This document shows, piece after piece, positions 1-7,549 of a DNA stretch of 64,000 nucleotides. The notes beneath the pieces are model-generated. The model did not search any database and was not told the origin of the DNA. It saw nothing but the letters and a program-made list of their open reading frames with translations. Positions within the stretch are counted from its first letter, which is position 1; each line of letters begins with the position of its first letter. A program made the position numbers and the translations under genes. The stretch comes from Neobacillus sp. DY30. Lineage in GTDB: Bacteria; Bacillota; Bacilli; Bacillales; Cytobacillaceae. The stretch covers positions 3,290,001-3,354,000 of the forward strand of contig NZ_CP126093.1 in the NCBI RefSeq assembly GCF_030123065.1, written 5' to 3'.

Positions 1-97
1 AAATAAAAAAATACAGTGAATCAGGTTAAACAATTTAGCGGGCTATGTAGTATGATTAAGATTAATTCCAGTCTTTTTAAGTAGAGGTGACTAAAAA

Positions 98-391
98 ATG
101 ACTACTTCAGAAAAAAATGCAAGAACTTGCCCCAATGGACACAAGTATTATAAAAGCAGTGATTGTCCAACCTGTCCGGCTTGTGAGCAAATAAAGAAAC
201 CAAAAAATGGATTTCTTTCACAGCTCTCCGCACCAGCAAGACGAGCATTGGTGAACAATGGGATCACATCTTTACAGGAACTATCCACCTATAGTGAAAA
301 AGAAATTTTGAAATTTCACGGAATGGGACCTGCATCTCTACCTAGACTTAGATCAGCATTACACGACGAAGGTTTATCATTTAAAAACTAA
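98..391 (+). CDS. Small protein with Cys-rich N-terminus and RNA polymerase alpha-CTD-like helix-hairpin-helix domain
   Basis: The 97-residue product has an N-terminal Cys/His cluster (CPNGH at 11-15, then CPTCPAC around 23-29) that looks like a small zinc-binding segment. Residues about 40-95 resemble the C-terminal domain of RNA polymerase alpha (SAPARRALVNNGITSLQEL followed by LKFHGMGPASLPRLRSAL), a helix-hairpin-helix fold used for DNA contact. It lacks the rest of the alpha subunit, so it is not a polymerase subunit gene. The start has a GAGGTG ribosome site about 9 bases upstream and a terminator follows directly, so it is monocistronic. A DNA-binding or regulatory role is inference; family placement is fairly sure, function unknown. 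Confidence 0.8.
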   Translation: MTTSEKNARTCPNGHKYYKSSDCPTCPACEQIKKPKNGFLSQLSAPARRALVNNGITSLQELSTYSEKEILKFHGMGPASLPRLRSALHDEGLSFKN

Positions 392-413
392 CATCCTAGC
401 TGTTAGTTTTTTA
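384..413 (+). terminator. Rho-independent terminator
   Basis: Inverted repeat AAAACTAACA / TGTTAGTTTT with a 7-base loop and a T tail, overlapping the stop codon of the alpha-CTD-like gene. Confidence 0.7.
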
Positions 414-460
414 TTGAACTTGCCTAAGCAGGATATTTTCAAAATAAGGAGAAATTAATA

Positions 461-532
461 GTGATTATTGAAATAAAATGGGATGAGGAATTTCATGAGG
501 TTGAAGAATGGGGAATATCAGATTCAAATTAA
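461..532 (+). CDS. Possible 23-codon leader ORF overlapping the hydrolase start
   Basis: A GTG codon lies 9 bases after a clear AAGGAG ribosome site and opens a 23-codon frame rich in Glu that ends at a TAA inside the following hydrolase gene, in another frame. It has the best ribosome site of this transcript. It may be a leader peptide that couples translation to the hydrolase, or a remnant. No homologue is recognised and it is too short for codon statistics. Confidence 0.3.
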   Translation: MIIEIKWDEEFHEVEEWGISDSN

Positions 533-1379
533 TTCAATTAAACATTGGATAAAAATAGAGGGTAGTGAACATCAGACCACACCTTTGGTTCTTCTTCACG
601 GCGGCCCTGGAGGAAACCATTACACTTTTGAAAGAACGATTGGCCCTTTACTCTCTGAAAAAAGGACAGTCGTCTATTACGAACAACGCGGATGTGGAAG
701 AAGCCAAAAGCCTGTTTCTGATGAAGATTATAAAATTGAACAGCTTATATCTGATTTTAGTGAAATTAAAAAATGGCTCGATGTAGATAAGGTAGACCTA
801 TTGGGCTACTCCTTCGGCGGAGAGTTAGCGCTTGAAATTGCCTATGCACTGCCTGACGCTATCAATAAAATCGTGCTCTCTGGACCAAGTTTAATTGATT
901 TAGAGATGGGAAAATTCATTCAAATTGCTGGCCTTATGTCAGTTGGTGAAACTCCTTTATTAAAACAAATCAATGAACTGCTAAAACAAAATCTCCCTAT
1001 AAACATTTTATATGAAAAAGTTTGGAATTTGGTTGATACCAAAACAGTTGATCGGCTGTTATTTCAAAATCAAAGTATAGCGAGTCAGAACAGAAAGCTT
1101 TGGAGTGAAAGTCAGCTCACTAATACAGGATTAATGGCAAAAATAATTATGAGTCATCCTTTGGAAATTCCGTTACTGGATCGGTTAAACCACATTAATC
1201 AACAAACTTTAATTATTACTGGTATTTTTGATCGAAATACAGGTTTAACCATTTCCAAGCTCATACATAGTGCATTAAAAAATAGCCAATTGGTGCTCTT
1301 TAAAGAAAGTGCACATTTTCCTGACTTAGAAGAACCCTATCACTTTAGGGATACCGTATTAAACTTTTTAAATTCTTAA
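495..1379 (+). CDS. Alpha/beta hydrolase, prolyl aminopeptidase-like
   Basis: Predicted cytoplasmic serine hydrolase of the alpha/beta fold. It shows the HGGPGG oxyanion-hole motif near residue 35, the YYEQRGCGRS strand typical of proline iminopeptidase relatives, and a GYSFGG nucleophile elbow. A late Asp (GIFDRNTG) and His (SAHFPDLE) complete a plausible Ser-Asp-His triad. Length of about 294 residues fits the family. I chose the ATG at 495 because GGATGAGG lies 7 bases before it; the ATG at 483 has no ribosome site and would add four residues. The natural substrate, peptide or small ester, cannot be told from sequence. It is the only full gene on its transcript. Confidence 0.85.
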   Translation: MRLKNGEYQIQINSIKHWIKIEGSEHQTTPLVLLHGGPGGNHYTFERTIGPLLSEKRTVVYYEQRGCGRSQKPVSDEDYKIEQLISDFSEIKKWLDVDKVDLLGYSFGGELALEIAYALPDAINKIVLSGPSLIDLEMGKFIQIAGLMSVGETPLLKQINELLKQNLPINILYEKVWNLVDTKTVDRLLFQNQSIASQNRKLWSESQLTNTGLMAKIIMSHPLEIPLLDRLNHINQQTLIITGIFDRNTGLTISKLIHSALKNSQLVLFKESAHFPDLEEPYHFRDTVLNFLNS

Positions 1380-1423
1380 TGTCCTAAATAGGAATCGCTC
1401 AATTAAAGAAGGATAAATGAATA

Positions 1424-1455
1424 ATTTTAACCCCCAAAGCTATCGCTATGGGGGT
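1424..1455 (-). terminator. Hairpin between convergent genes, probable terminator
   Basis: ACCCCCAAAGC and GCTATGGGGGT form a 10-of-11 pair stem with a 4-base loop. On the minus strand it is followed by a T-rich tail, so it probably ends the GNAT transcript. Confidence 0.55.
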
Positions 1456-1464
1456 ATGCAAACT

Positions 1465-1977
1465 TTAGTCTTCTTCAGGGTTTTTAGGTCCGTTTAGATC
1501 CAATTGATAAAAAGCTAAATCCAGCCACGTATTGAATTTATATCCTGCATTTTTAATTGTCCCTGAATGAACGAAACCAAACTTCTCATGCATGGCAATA
1601 CTTTTTTCATTTGCTGCATCGATACCAGCAATTAATGTTTTATACTCTCGTTCATTAGCAATTGAGATGATTTCTTTTAATAATGAAGTTGCAATCCCTT
1701 TTCTTTGAAAATTGGGATCTACATATATAGAATGTTCAATTGAATATTTGTAGGCAGGCCACGGTCTAAAGGGACCAAACGTTGCAAAGCCAACAACCCG
1801 TTTATCTAGCTCATAAACGATAACAGGATATCCTTCATCCATTTTTTGTTTTAACCAAATTTCTCGACTTTCTAGTGTTTGAGCCTTATAGGTATATACA
1901 GCCGTAGTGTGAAGGACTGCATCATTATATATATCTAAAATGTTCTGTAAATCCTTTTCCTGTGCAGATCTAATCAA
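1465..1977 (-). CDS. GNAT N-acetyltransferase, phosphinothricin acetyltransferase-like
   Basis: Single-domain acetyl-CoA-dependent N-acetyltransferase. The order of motifs (IRSAQEKDL start, FGPFRPWPAY, EHSIYVDPNFQRKGIATSLL acetyl-CoA loop, AGIDAANEKSIAMHEKFGF) matches the phosphinothricin/methionine-sulfoximine acetyltransferase branch (B. subtilis YwnH type). Members acetylate glutamate-analogue inhibitors; the actual substrate here is inferred only. I chose the TTG at 1977 because AGGGGTG lies 6 bases upstream and homologues begin with MIR; a GTG at 1986 would add three residues. It converges with the upstream hydrolase across a shared hairpin. Confidence 0.88.
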   Translation of the reverse strand: MIRSAQEKDLQNILDIYNDAVLHTTAVYTYKAQTLESREIWLKQKMDEGYPVIVYELDKRVVGFATFGPFRPWPAYKYSIEHSIYVDPNFQRKGIATSLLKEIISIANEREYKTLIAGIDAANEKSIAMHEKFGFVHSGTIKNAGYKFNTWLDLAFYQLDLNGPKNPEED

Positions 1978-2081
1978 AGTTGACACCCCTAAATTATAAA
2001 TATGACGTTAATTATAACAGTGTAGGACTGCTATGAAAATAACTTTAGACAATGTTTGGATGGGTGCCAATTTTTTTCATA

Positions 2082-3050
2082 TCATATGGTTATAACAACT
2101 TTTCCTTGGGCGTGACCTTGTTCGAAGTAACTAAACGCTTCTGACACATCACTTAACTTATATTTTCTATCGATAACAGGTTTAACTTCTCCGGTTTCGA
2201 GAAGTTCTTTCAGAAACAAAAGATCATGTTGATTGGGTCTTTGTAAAAAGCTGCCCATTTTCTTATTCGAGGTCTTGGAAATCCATGGCCCCAAGGTCAT
2301 TGCCTGAAACATTTGCGCCTCCGAACCTCCAACATGAACAAAAATACCATTTTGATTTAAAGCACGTTTATAATCTGAAAGTGGTTGGTGCCCGTTAACA
2401 CCAAGGATTACGTCATACCGGTAATTATTTTCGGTAAACTTTTCCTTTGTATAATCAATCACATGGTCAGCGCCAAGTGATTGCAAAATCTCTACATTTC
2501 TCGTACTGCACACACCGGTTACCTCAGCACCAAATGATTTTGCAATCTGTACAGCGAAAGTACCAACACCTCCAGAGGCACCATTAATCAATACCTTCTT
2601 TCCAGGTTGAATCTTTCCTTTATCCCGAAGACTCTGTAAGGCGGTCACACCAGCCATCGGAACGGCTGCTGCTTCCTCAAAGGATAGATTGGCTGGTTTT
2701 AATGCTATTGCGTTCTCAGGTACAGCTGCATATTCAGCATATCCACCCCAGCCACAGCCTGATAAGTCTCCGAACACTTCATCACCTGTTTGAAACAGTG
2801 TAACATTTTTTCCAACTGCTTCAACCGTACCTGCTATATCTCCACCAGGAATCGAATACTTTGGTTTAAACAAACCGAATGCGAATCGTGCTAAGAAAGG
2901 TTCTCCTTTTAAAAGAACGAGGTTCCCAAAGTTGACGGAGGTGGCGTGTACTTTTACCAATACTTGATTGTCCTTAGGAATCGGTTTTTCGACTTCTTTT
3001 ACTTCAAGTACATCAGGTGGACCATATTTTTTATACACAATTGCTTTCAT
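2082..3050 (-). CDS. Zinc-independent NAD(P)-dependent alcohol dehydrogenase/quinone oxidoreductase (MDR superfamily)
   Basis: About 322 residues of the medium-chain dehydrogenase fold. The N-terminal GroES-like part (MKAIVYKKYGPPDVLEVKEV) is followed by a Rossmann domain with the coenzyme motif NGASGGVGTFAVQIAK near residues 155-170. The structural-zinc Cys cluster of classical alcohol dehydrogenases is absent, so it belongs with quinone reductase-like MDR enzymes that reduce enones or quinones with NADPH. The start at 3050 is favoured by GGAGGT 4-5 bases upstream; the longer frame from 3062 places that ribosome site inside the gene. No operon partner. Substrate unknown. Confidence 0.88.
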   Translation of the reverse strand: MKAIVYKKYGPPDVLEVKEVEKPIPKDNQVLVKVHATSVNFGNLVLLKGEPFLARFAFGLFKPKYSIPGGDIAGTVEAVGKNVTLFQTGDEVFGDLSGCGWGGYAEYAAVPENAIALKPANLSFEEAAAVPMAGVTALQSLRDKGKIQPGKKVLINGASGGVGTFAVQIAKSFGAEVTGVCSTRNVEILQSLGADHVIDYTKEKFTENNYRYDVILGVNGHQPLSDYKRALNQNGIFVHVGGSEAQMFQAMTLGPWISKTSNKKMGSFLQRPNQHDLLFLKELLETGEVKPVIDRKYKLSDVSEAFSYFEQGHAQGKVVITI

Positions 3051-3291
3051 CATTACCTCCATAAAAAGTAATTACTGCATAAATAATGACTCTACAAGTA
3101 TTAAAGTCCTAGATAAATAGATATTCCACAAATAGGGCTTCCATACATTGTTGTTAAAAATTTATGATGGAATCTCCTAGTAATGATGCTGGTATGTTGA
3201 ATAGTGAGAAACTGCTGGCACAAGAACAACCATAGAAATTGCATATCTGATACAATATTCTAAATTGGAATAATTAGGAGGAATTAAAAAA

Positions 3292-3705
3292 ATGACAAGG
3301 AAATTAGAGCTTATACATTCTAACCATTTAGCTCAAGTTGACTATGCCTATGCTAGTCGAGTTCCAGCAGGTATGGACTTATTATTTTTAGCCGGAGCAT
3401 GTCCACTTACGAAAGAGGGAATCGTTCCTGATTCAAGTGATTATGTGAAACAGGCAAACCTTTGTGTGGAGAATTTGAAAGAAGCATTGAAAGAATGTGG
3501 TGCTGCTTTAGAAGATATCGTTTATACTAGAGTTCTGGTTGCGAGTCAAAACCAGGCGGACTTGGTAACAACGTGGGAAACGATTAGAAAAGAATTCGGT
3601 AATCATGATGTCCCAAGTACATTATCCGGGGTAACGGTATTAGGATATAAAAATCAACTGGTGGAAATTGAGGCAGTTGCTGCCGTAGAAAACCATACAA
3701 AATAA
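3292..3705 (+). CDS. RidA/YjgF/UK114 family protein
   Basis: A 137-residue trimeric-type Rid protein. Canonical RidA proteins hydrolyse reactive enamine/imine intermediates released by PLP enzymes. The C-terminal LVEIEAVAAV strand is well kept, but the position of the catalytic Arg of archetypal RidA (ARLPKD region) reads VTVLGYKNQ here, so this is probably one of the other Rid subfamilies without proven deaminase activity. AGGAGG precedes the ATG and a terminator follows, so it stands alone. Family certain, biochemical role uncertain. Confidence 0.88.
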   Translation: MTRKLELIHSNHLAQVDYAYASRVPAGMDLLFLAGACPLTKEGIVPDSSDYVKQANLCVENLKEALKECGAALEDIVYTRVLVASQNQADLVTTWETIRKEFGNHDVPSTLSGVTVLGYKNQLVEIEAVAAVENHTK

Positions 3706-3710
3706 TGATA

Positions 3711-3739
3711 GAGGACTCGATTTTTGAGTCCTTTTTTTC
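3711..3739 (+). terminator. Terminator of the RidA-family gene
   Basis: AGGACTC / GAGTCCT stem with a short T-rich loop and a run of seven T. Confidence 0.8.
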
Positions 3740-3797
3740 TAGGTGCAAGGTTACTATTTTCTAATTATTCTCTATTATTTTCCTATTCCGCCTATTT

Positions 3798-3835
3798 TGT
3801 AAGCGCTTTTATGTGAAGTGTCTCACATGTATAAT
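3798..3835 (+). promoter_or_regulatory. Compact control site: cre-like box, FNR/CRP-type palindrome and -10 box
   Basis: Three signals are packed before the 49-codon ORF. TGTAAGCGCTTTTA at 3798-3811 differs from the CcpA cre consensus at one position. It abuts ATGTGA-AGTGTC-TCACAT (3811-3828), a perfect TGTGA-N6-TCACA palindrome of the Crp/Fnr type. TATAAT follows at 3830-3835. With a start site near 3842 the palindrome is centred at about -22, which suits a repressor better than a classical -41.5 activator. Factor identity is inferred. Confidence 0.5.
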
Positions 3836-3876
3836 AAGAGTATAGAAATCCAATAACCATAACTGGAGGAATCAAG

Positions 3877-4026
3877 ATGCTGACAGAGCTTTTTCTTGAA
3901 TTCAAAAATTGGTGGTTCGGTGAGTCAATGTATAATGAAGAGATAGAAGAATTTGAAAGAATTGAGTCTAAACACACAAGGGTTCATCATGATGAAGATA
4001 TATATGAAATAATTCGAGTACATTAA
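3877..4026 (+). CDS. Small hypothetical acidic protein, 49 residues
   Basis: Starts MLTELFLEFKNWWFGES and continues with a Glu-rich helix-prone segment, ending in EIIRVH. A GGAGGA ribosome site lies 6 bases before the ATG, a TATAAT box and regulatory palindromes lie upstream, and a good terminator follows, which together support a real gene. No signal peptide or membrane segment is apparent. Not recognised; the regulation (catabolite and possibly redox control) is the only clue to its role. Confidence 0.6.
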   Translation: MLTELFLEFKNWWFGESMYNEEIEEFERIESKHTRVHHDEDIYEIIRVH

Positions 4027-4042
4027 ATAATTCTATATTCTT

Positions 4043-4073
4043 AAGGAGACTCATTTGTGGAGTCTTCTTTTTT
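4043..4073 (+). terminator. Terminator of the 49-codon ORF
   Basis: AAGGAGACTC / GAGTCTTCTT stem with one wobble pair, then a run of T. Confidence 0.75.
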
Positions 4074-4161
4074 AATAGAGTCATTTCTTTATAGATATAT
4101 AAAGGAGATGGCAACGTATTAGAGAATAATATCTTTATACTAATTAAAGGTAGGTAAAGAA

Positions 4162-4659
4162 ATGGGAATGTCTCCATATTATAAAAAGATCAGAGAAAAA
4201 GTAGGCAGTGGATTAATTTGCATGCCAAGTGTTGCAGCCATAATACGGAATGATTCAGGAGATATATTATTTCAAAATAAAGGAAATGGCGAGAAATGGA
4301 GCCTTCCTGCAGGTGCAATGGAACCTGGTGAAGCTCCAGCAGAAGCTGTCGTTCGTGAAGTATGGGAGGAAACAGGATTAATTGTAGTTCCATCGAAGTT
4401 ACTAGGAGTTTTTGGCGGCAAAGACTTTCGCTATCAATATCCAAATGGCCATCAAGTGGAATATAACATCTGTTTATTTGAGTGCAAGGTACAAAGTGGA
4501 ACCCTGAGTCCAATTGATAACGAGACAGCCGAACTACGTTATTTCAGCCCAAAACATATGCCTGAGCTGGCATTACCTTATCCAAAACATTTATTTTACC
4601 AAAAGCAACATGATGAGGTATTTTTTCAGTGGGATGATGAGTGGTTAACAATCGAATAA
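4162..4659 (+). CDS. NUDIX hydrolase
   Basis: The 165-residue protein carries a full Nudix box starting GAMEPGEAPAEA and ending REVWEETGL (about residues 51-73), which holds the metal-binding REXXEE. The N-terminal strand reads PSVAAIIRNDSGDILFQ. Such enzymes hydrolyse nucleoside diphosphates linked to another moiety; this length and the C-terminal DEVFFQWDDEW segment are common in Bacillus house-cleaning Nudix proteins. AAGGTAGG lies 7 bases before the ATG. Substrate not predictable. Monocistronic by spacing. Confidence 0.92.
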   Translation: MGMSPYYKKIREKVGSGLICMPSVAAIIRNDSGDILFQNKGNGEKWSLPAGAMEPGEAPAEAVVREVWEETGLIVVPSKLLGVFGGKDFRYQYPNGHQVEYNICLFECKVQSGTLSPIDNETAELRYFSPKHMPELALPYPKHLFYQKQHDEVFFQWDDEWLTIE

Positions 4660-4759
4660 GTTCATAATCTGTTTGATTTTTTGAGAATCGGAGGTTATTT
4701 TTCTATGCTATTCTTATTCTAATAGGAAGTCATATATCATATCCTTGGAGGGTTAAAGA

Positions 4760-5002
4760 ATGAGCTGTGGTTGTTCAAGTCATATAAGAGATGGAAAAGA
4801 TATCGTTGACCATGTGAAAAGTAAAGGAAAAGATAAACTTGCTCCAACAGTGGCACATGAAATTCACTGCGAATGTGGAGAAACATTCACGTTAAAAACA
4901 GTTGTTATGAATTGCCCAAAATGTGAAATGACTTACGCGGTAACACCTTGTGGGTCAAGTGATATCAATAATATTAAGCTTGCTGGTATAAAATACGCTT
5001 AG
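4760..5002 (+). CDS. Small Cys-rich hypothetical protein with zinc-ribbon-like motif
   Basis: The 80-residue product starts MSCGCSSH and has CECGETFTL followed by CPKCEMTYAVTPC, spacing typical of a zinc ribbon. A GGAGGG ribosome site precedes the ATG and a strong terminator follows. Metal binding is inferred from the Cys pairs. Not recognised beyond being a conserved-looking small protein; thiol buffering, metal storage or nucleic-acid binding are all possible. Confidence 0.75.
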   Translation: MSCGCSSHIRDGKDIVDHVKSKGKDKLAPTVAHEIHCECGETFTLKTVVMNCPKCEMTYAVTPCGSSDINNIKLAGIKYA

Positions 5003-5040
5003 GTCAATATCTTAATGTTTAAGTTGCTGAAACAAAACCA

Positions 5041-5077
5041 GGCTGTCGAGAAAATCTCGACAGCCATTATTTTTTTC
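5041..5077 (+). terminator. Terminator of the Cys-rich small gene
   Basis: Perfect GGCTGTCGAGA / TCTCGACAGCC stem, 3-base loop, then a long T run. Confidence 0.85.
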
Positions 5078-5151
5078 TCTTAACTTTTACCATACACCGG
5101 GAATATGATCTAATTCTTCTGACCGCATGTTAGCAATCCCTAAAACCCCTA

Positions 5152-5368
5152 GATGAAGGACTAATCTTTCTGGCGACTTGTTAGATTTGTCCTTAAGAGC
5201 CAAGATGAAGGACTAATCTTTCTGGCGACTCGTGAGATTTGTCCTTAAGAGCCTTTATGAAGGACTAATCTCTCTGGCAACTCGTAAGAATTGTTCTTAA
5301 GAGCACCGATGAAGGACTAATCCTTCTAGCGACTCGTAAGATTTGTCCTTAAAGGCCAAGATGAAGGC
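5152..5368. repeat. Tandem array of 52-bp units (family A), four copies plus a fragment
   Basis: Units begin at 5152, 5204, 5256 and 5308, exactly 52 bp apart, and a fifth start (GATGAAGG) occurs at 5360 before diverging. Each unit contains AAGGAC-T-AATCT ... AGATT-T-GTCCTT, an imperfect dyad spanning 39 bp. Because 52 is not a multiple of three and stops occur, the array is not a coding repeat. It fills most of the 389-bp gap between a terminator and a convergent gene. Function unknown. Confidence 0.85.
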
Positions 5369-5391
5369 ACAAGTATTCTGGAACATTGAAT

Positions 5392-5808
5392 TTATTTGTT
5401 CTTCTGTTTTTTTATGATCGCTATCTTATCCAAGCTAGAGGCAATCACAATTCCCGTTGTATAGCGAATTAAATCGACAATAAGGAAGCCTTTACCAAGT
5501 ACCAACGCTCCCAGTTGAGTTCCGCGAATCTGATTCATCCACTCCTCTTGATACAGCTGACTGAATTCGATACCATAGCTGAACAAAAAACTGAGAATAA
5601 TCGCTGTCAACATATTCTTTTTCAAAAATAAGAAGCGTAAACCAAAATAGACCATCATTGCCCATAGGGCATCGCCAGCATTCTCTGCTATAAAGGAGAA
5701 TAAGAGCTGGCTAAATTTTCTAGATGCTAGGCCCAACAGAATCGTGATTACAACAGCAATAAAATAGGTTTTCCTCAGTGGATAATGAGATACATTTTTA
5801 GAAATCAT
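5392..5808 (-). CDS. DUF2809 family integral membrane protein
   Basis: About 138 residues with four hydrophobic helices: TYFIAVVITILLGLASR, AGDALWAMMVYFGLRFLF, LTAIILSFLFSYGIEF and a last helix around IRYTTGIVIASSL. The phrase GLASRKFSQLL and AGDALWAMM are hallmarks of DUF2809 proteins. The ATG at 5808 is preceded by AAGGTG at 6 bases; the GTG at 5817 overlaps that site. Function of the family is unknown; inner-membrane location is predicted. It lies next to the 52-bp repeat array. Confidence 0.85.
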   Translation of the reverse strand: MISKNVSHYPLRKTYFIAVVITILLGLASRKFSQLLFSFIAENAGDALWAMMVYFGLRFLFLKKNMLTAIILSFLFSYGIEFSQLYQEEWMNQIRGTQLGALVLGKGFLIVDLIRYTTGIVIASSLDKIAIIKKQKNK

Positions 5809-5898
5809 TGGCAGCACCTTTTTTCCAACGTATAATCTTCATTATATTAACACTTTTTTTAAGTATACAAGCATGAAATGTTAGATGGGGGGATTATA

Positions 5899-6108
5899 AT
5901 GGACATATTTTTTATAGTGAGCATGTTGAGAAATATTATCGTTACTTTTTTTCATGATGCAATATGGGTGGCAGGCTTTTTTTTCTTATTACATAAGACC
6001 TTTGTAAGTGAACGACTTAAACAATTCTCTAAATATGTAATTCTAGTTGTTTTGGCTTCACTATTGCTTCATTCGGTTTTAACCAGTATCTATTTAATAG
6101 AGGTGTAA
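5899..6108 (+). CDS. Small hypothetical membrane protein
   Basis: A 69-residue protein with two hydrophobic segments (FHDAIWVAGFFFLL and YVILVVLASLLLHSVLTSIYL). The ATG at 5899 has a GGGGGG ribosome site 6 bases before it; the frame could open at 5878 but that codon has no such site. It ends 3 bases before the next gene, so the two are very likely co-transcribed and translationally coupled. No family recognised. Confidence 0.65.
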   Translation: MDIFFIVSMLRNIIVTFFHDAIWVAGFFFLLHKTFVSERLKQFSKYVILVVLASLLLHSVLTSIYLIEV

Positions 6109-6111
6109 AGT

Positions 6112-6615
6112 ATGCTAATAATTGAAGAAATTGAATCAATCGAGACCTATTTAGATCAACTCTCTAACCTTTTGGTGAAAGTGGTGGATGACGGTGCGTC
6201 CATTGGATTTTTACCGCCTATGAACTTATCAGATGCGAAACAATACTGGCAAACTGTATTAAATCCAAATGTCATTTTATTTATTGCTAAAATTAATAAT
6301 GAGATCGTTGGAACTATCCAAGTTCATTTATGTACCAAGCAGAATGGTCTCCATCGAGCTGAAATTGCAAAGCTAATGACTGGTCCTAATGCACGACGAA
6401 AAGGGGTAGCTCGTGCCTTAATGAAAGTTGCCGAGGAGCGTGCGGTTAATGAAGGAAGAACGTTACTTGTTCTTGATACAAGAGAAGGGGATCCTTCCAA
6501 TCATCTCTATCAATCCATAGGATTTATTCCAGCTGGAAGAATTCCGCACTTTGCTCTTTCCGGAAAAGGTGAATTAGATACCACTGTCATTTATTATAAA
6601 AAATTATCTAATTAA
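6112..6615 (+). CDS. GNAT family N-acetyltransferase
   Basis: The 167-residue protein has the acetyl-CoA-binding segment AEIAKLMTGPNARRKGVARALM around residues 84-105 and the C-terminal DPSNHLYQSIGFIPAGRIP strand-helix, typical of GNATs that act on small molecules or antibiotics. A GAGGTG site lies in the end of the upstream membrane gene, indicating coupling. Substrate unknown. The membrane partner is not a usual GNAT neighbour and gives no clear functional clue. Confidence 0.88.
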   Translation: MLIIEEIESIETYLDQLSNLLVKVVDDGASIGFLPPMNLSDAKQYWQTVLNPNVILFIAKINNEIVGTIQVHLCTKQNGLHRAEIAKLMTGPNARRKGVARALMKVAEERAVNEGRTLLVLDTREGDPSNHLYQSIGFIPAGRIPHFALSGKGELDTTVIYYKKLSN

Positions 6616-6712
6616 CAAAGATTCTTTGTTCTTTTATTATATTTAAAAATATCAAGCATAAAGTGAACACAGATATCGAAATTAGCTTGTAGACCAGAAA
6701 AACAAATCCTTG

Positions 6713-6743
6713 GATACGTTCATATCCAGGGTTTATTTTTTTT
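6713..6743 (+). terminator. Probable terminator downstream of the GNAT gene
   Basis: AAATCCTTGGATA / TATCCAGGGTTT stem with a bulge and wobble pair, followed by eight T. It lies about 100 bases after the stop codon. Confidence 0.6.
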
Positions 6744-6863
6744 AGAAGCATATGCAGGAGATATTAGTCGTGACGTATAGTGATAATGTTGATAAGATTA
6801 TAAAAAAGAAGCTGACAAAAAACATTCATTAATGTGACTAGCGGGCTGAAAGCGGGATTGTTT

Positions 6864-7523
6864 ATGAGAGTTATAGGTATTGATCTATCTGGGCCAAGTA
6901 ATCATAAAGATACAGTTTTATCGGTATTTGAAAAACAGGATAGGGAATTGAAATTTCTTAAATTAATGAGTGATGTAAGTGATTTTACGATATTGGAAGA
7001 AATTAAAGCTCAAAGTAAGATTGATGAAGTTATCATTGGATTCGATGCTCCCTTGTCATATGAGGATGGCGGAGGGGATAGACAAGGAGATAAGCTTCTA
7101 AGACAGTTTATTATTTCGTTGGGGATGAAGTCTGGATCCATCATGCCTCCCACTTTCAATCGAATGGTCTATCTTACTTTGAGAGGGATTAAACTTACAA
7201 GGGAAATTGAAGATATGAAAACTTTCAATCCCATCTCCATTGTCGAAGTTCACCCAGGAGCTGTAATCGGTTCAAGACTTCCTCATGAAGATTTAAATTA
7301 TGCCTTAAACTACAAACAAGATTTATTAGCTAGAACTTTTATAAGAAACTGGCTTGGCAAGCAACAATTAAAAGAGCTGCCTGCATTTATAGAAAAAGAA
7401 AGTCATACAATTGATTCGTGTGCAGCTGCTTTAGGAGCTTGGCATTGGAGGGACCCGTTGTTTCAGCCAAAATGGCTGCTTCCTGCAAATCCTCCGCTTC
7501 ATCCATATGACTATTGTTGTTAA
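6864..7523 (+). CDS. DUF429 domain protein (predicted nuclease fold)
   Basis: Begins MRVIGIDLSGPSNHKDT, the metal-site-like IGIDLSG motif of DUF429 proteins, which are thought to be RNase H-like predicted nucleases. Further family features are IGFDAPLSY, a VEVHPGAVIGS segment and the C-terminal IDSCAAALGAWHW. The frame can open at a GTG at 6834, but the ATG at 6864 starts directly with the conserved strand and has a weak GGGA nearby. About 219 residues. No biochemical role is established for the family. The next gene starts 26 bases later and may be co-transcribed. Confidence 0.82.
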   Translation: MRVIGIDLSGPSNHKDTVLSVFEKQDRELKFLKLMSDVSDFTILEEIKAQSKIDEVIIGFDAPLSYEDGGGDRQGDKLLRQFIISLGMKSGSIMPPTFNRMVYLTLRGIKLTREIEDMKTFNPISIVEVHPGAVIGSRLPHEDLNYALNYKQDLLARTFIRNWLGKQQLKELPAFIEKESHTIDSCAAALGAWHWRDPLFQPKWLLPANPPLHPYDYCC

Positions 7524-7549
7524 TTTTATAAAGTAAGGGGGAATTAAGA

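Noticed and set aside
5101..5391. CRISPR array
   Set aside because: The 52-bp units are nearly identical over their full length with no variable spacers and no cas genes are nearby.
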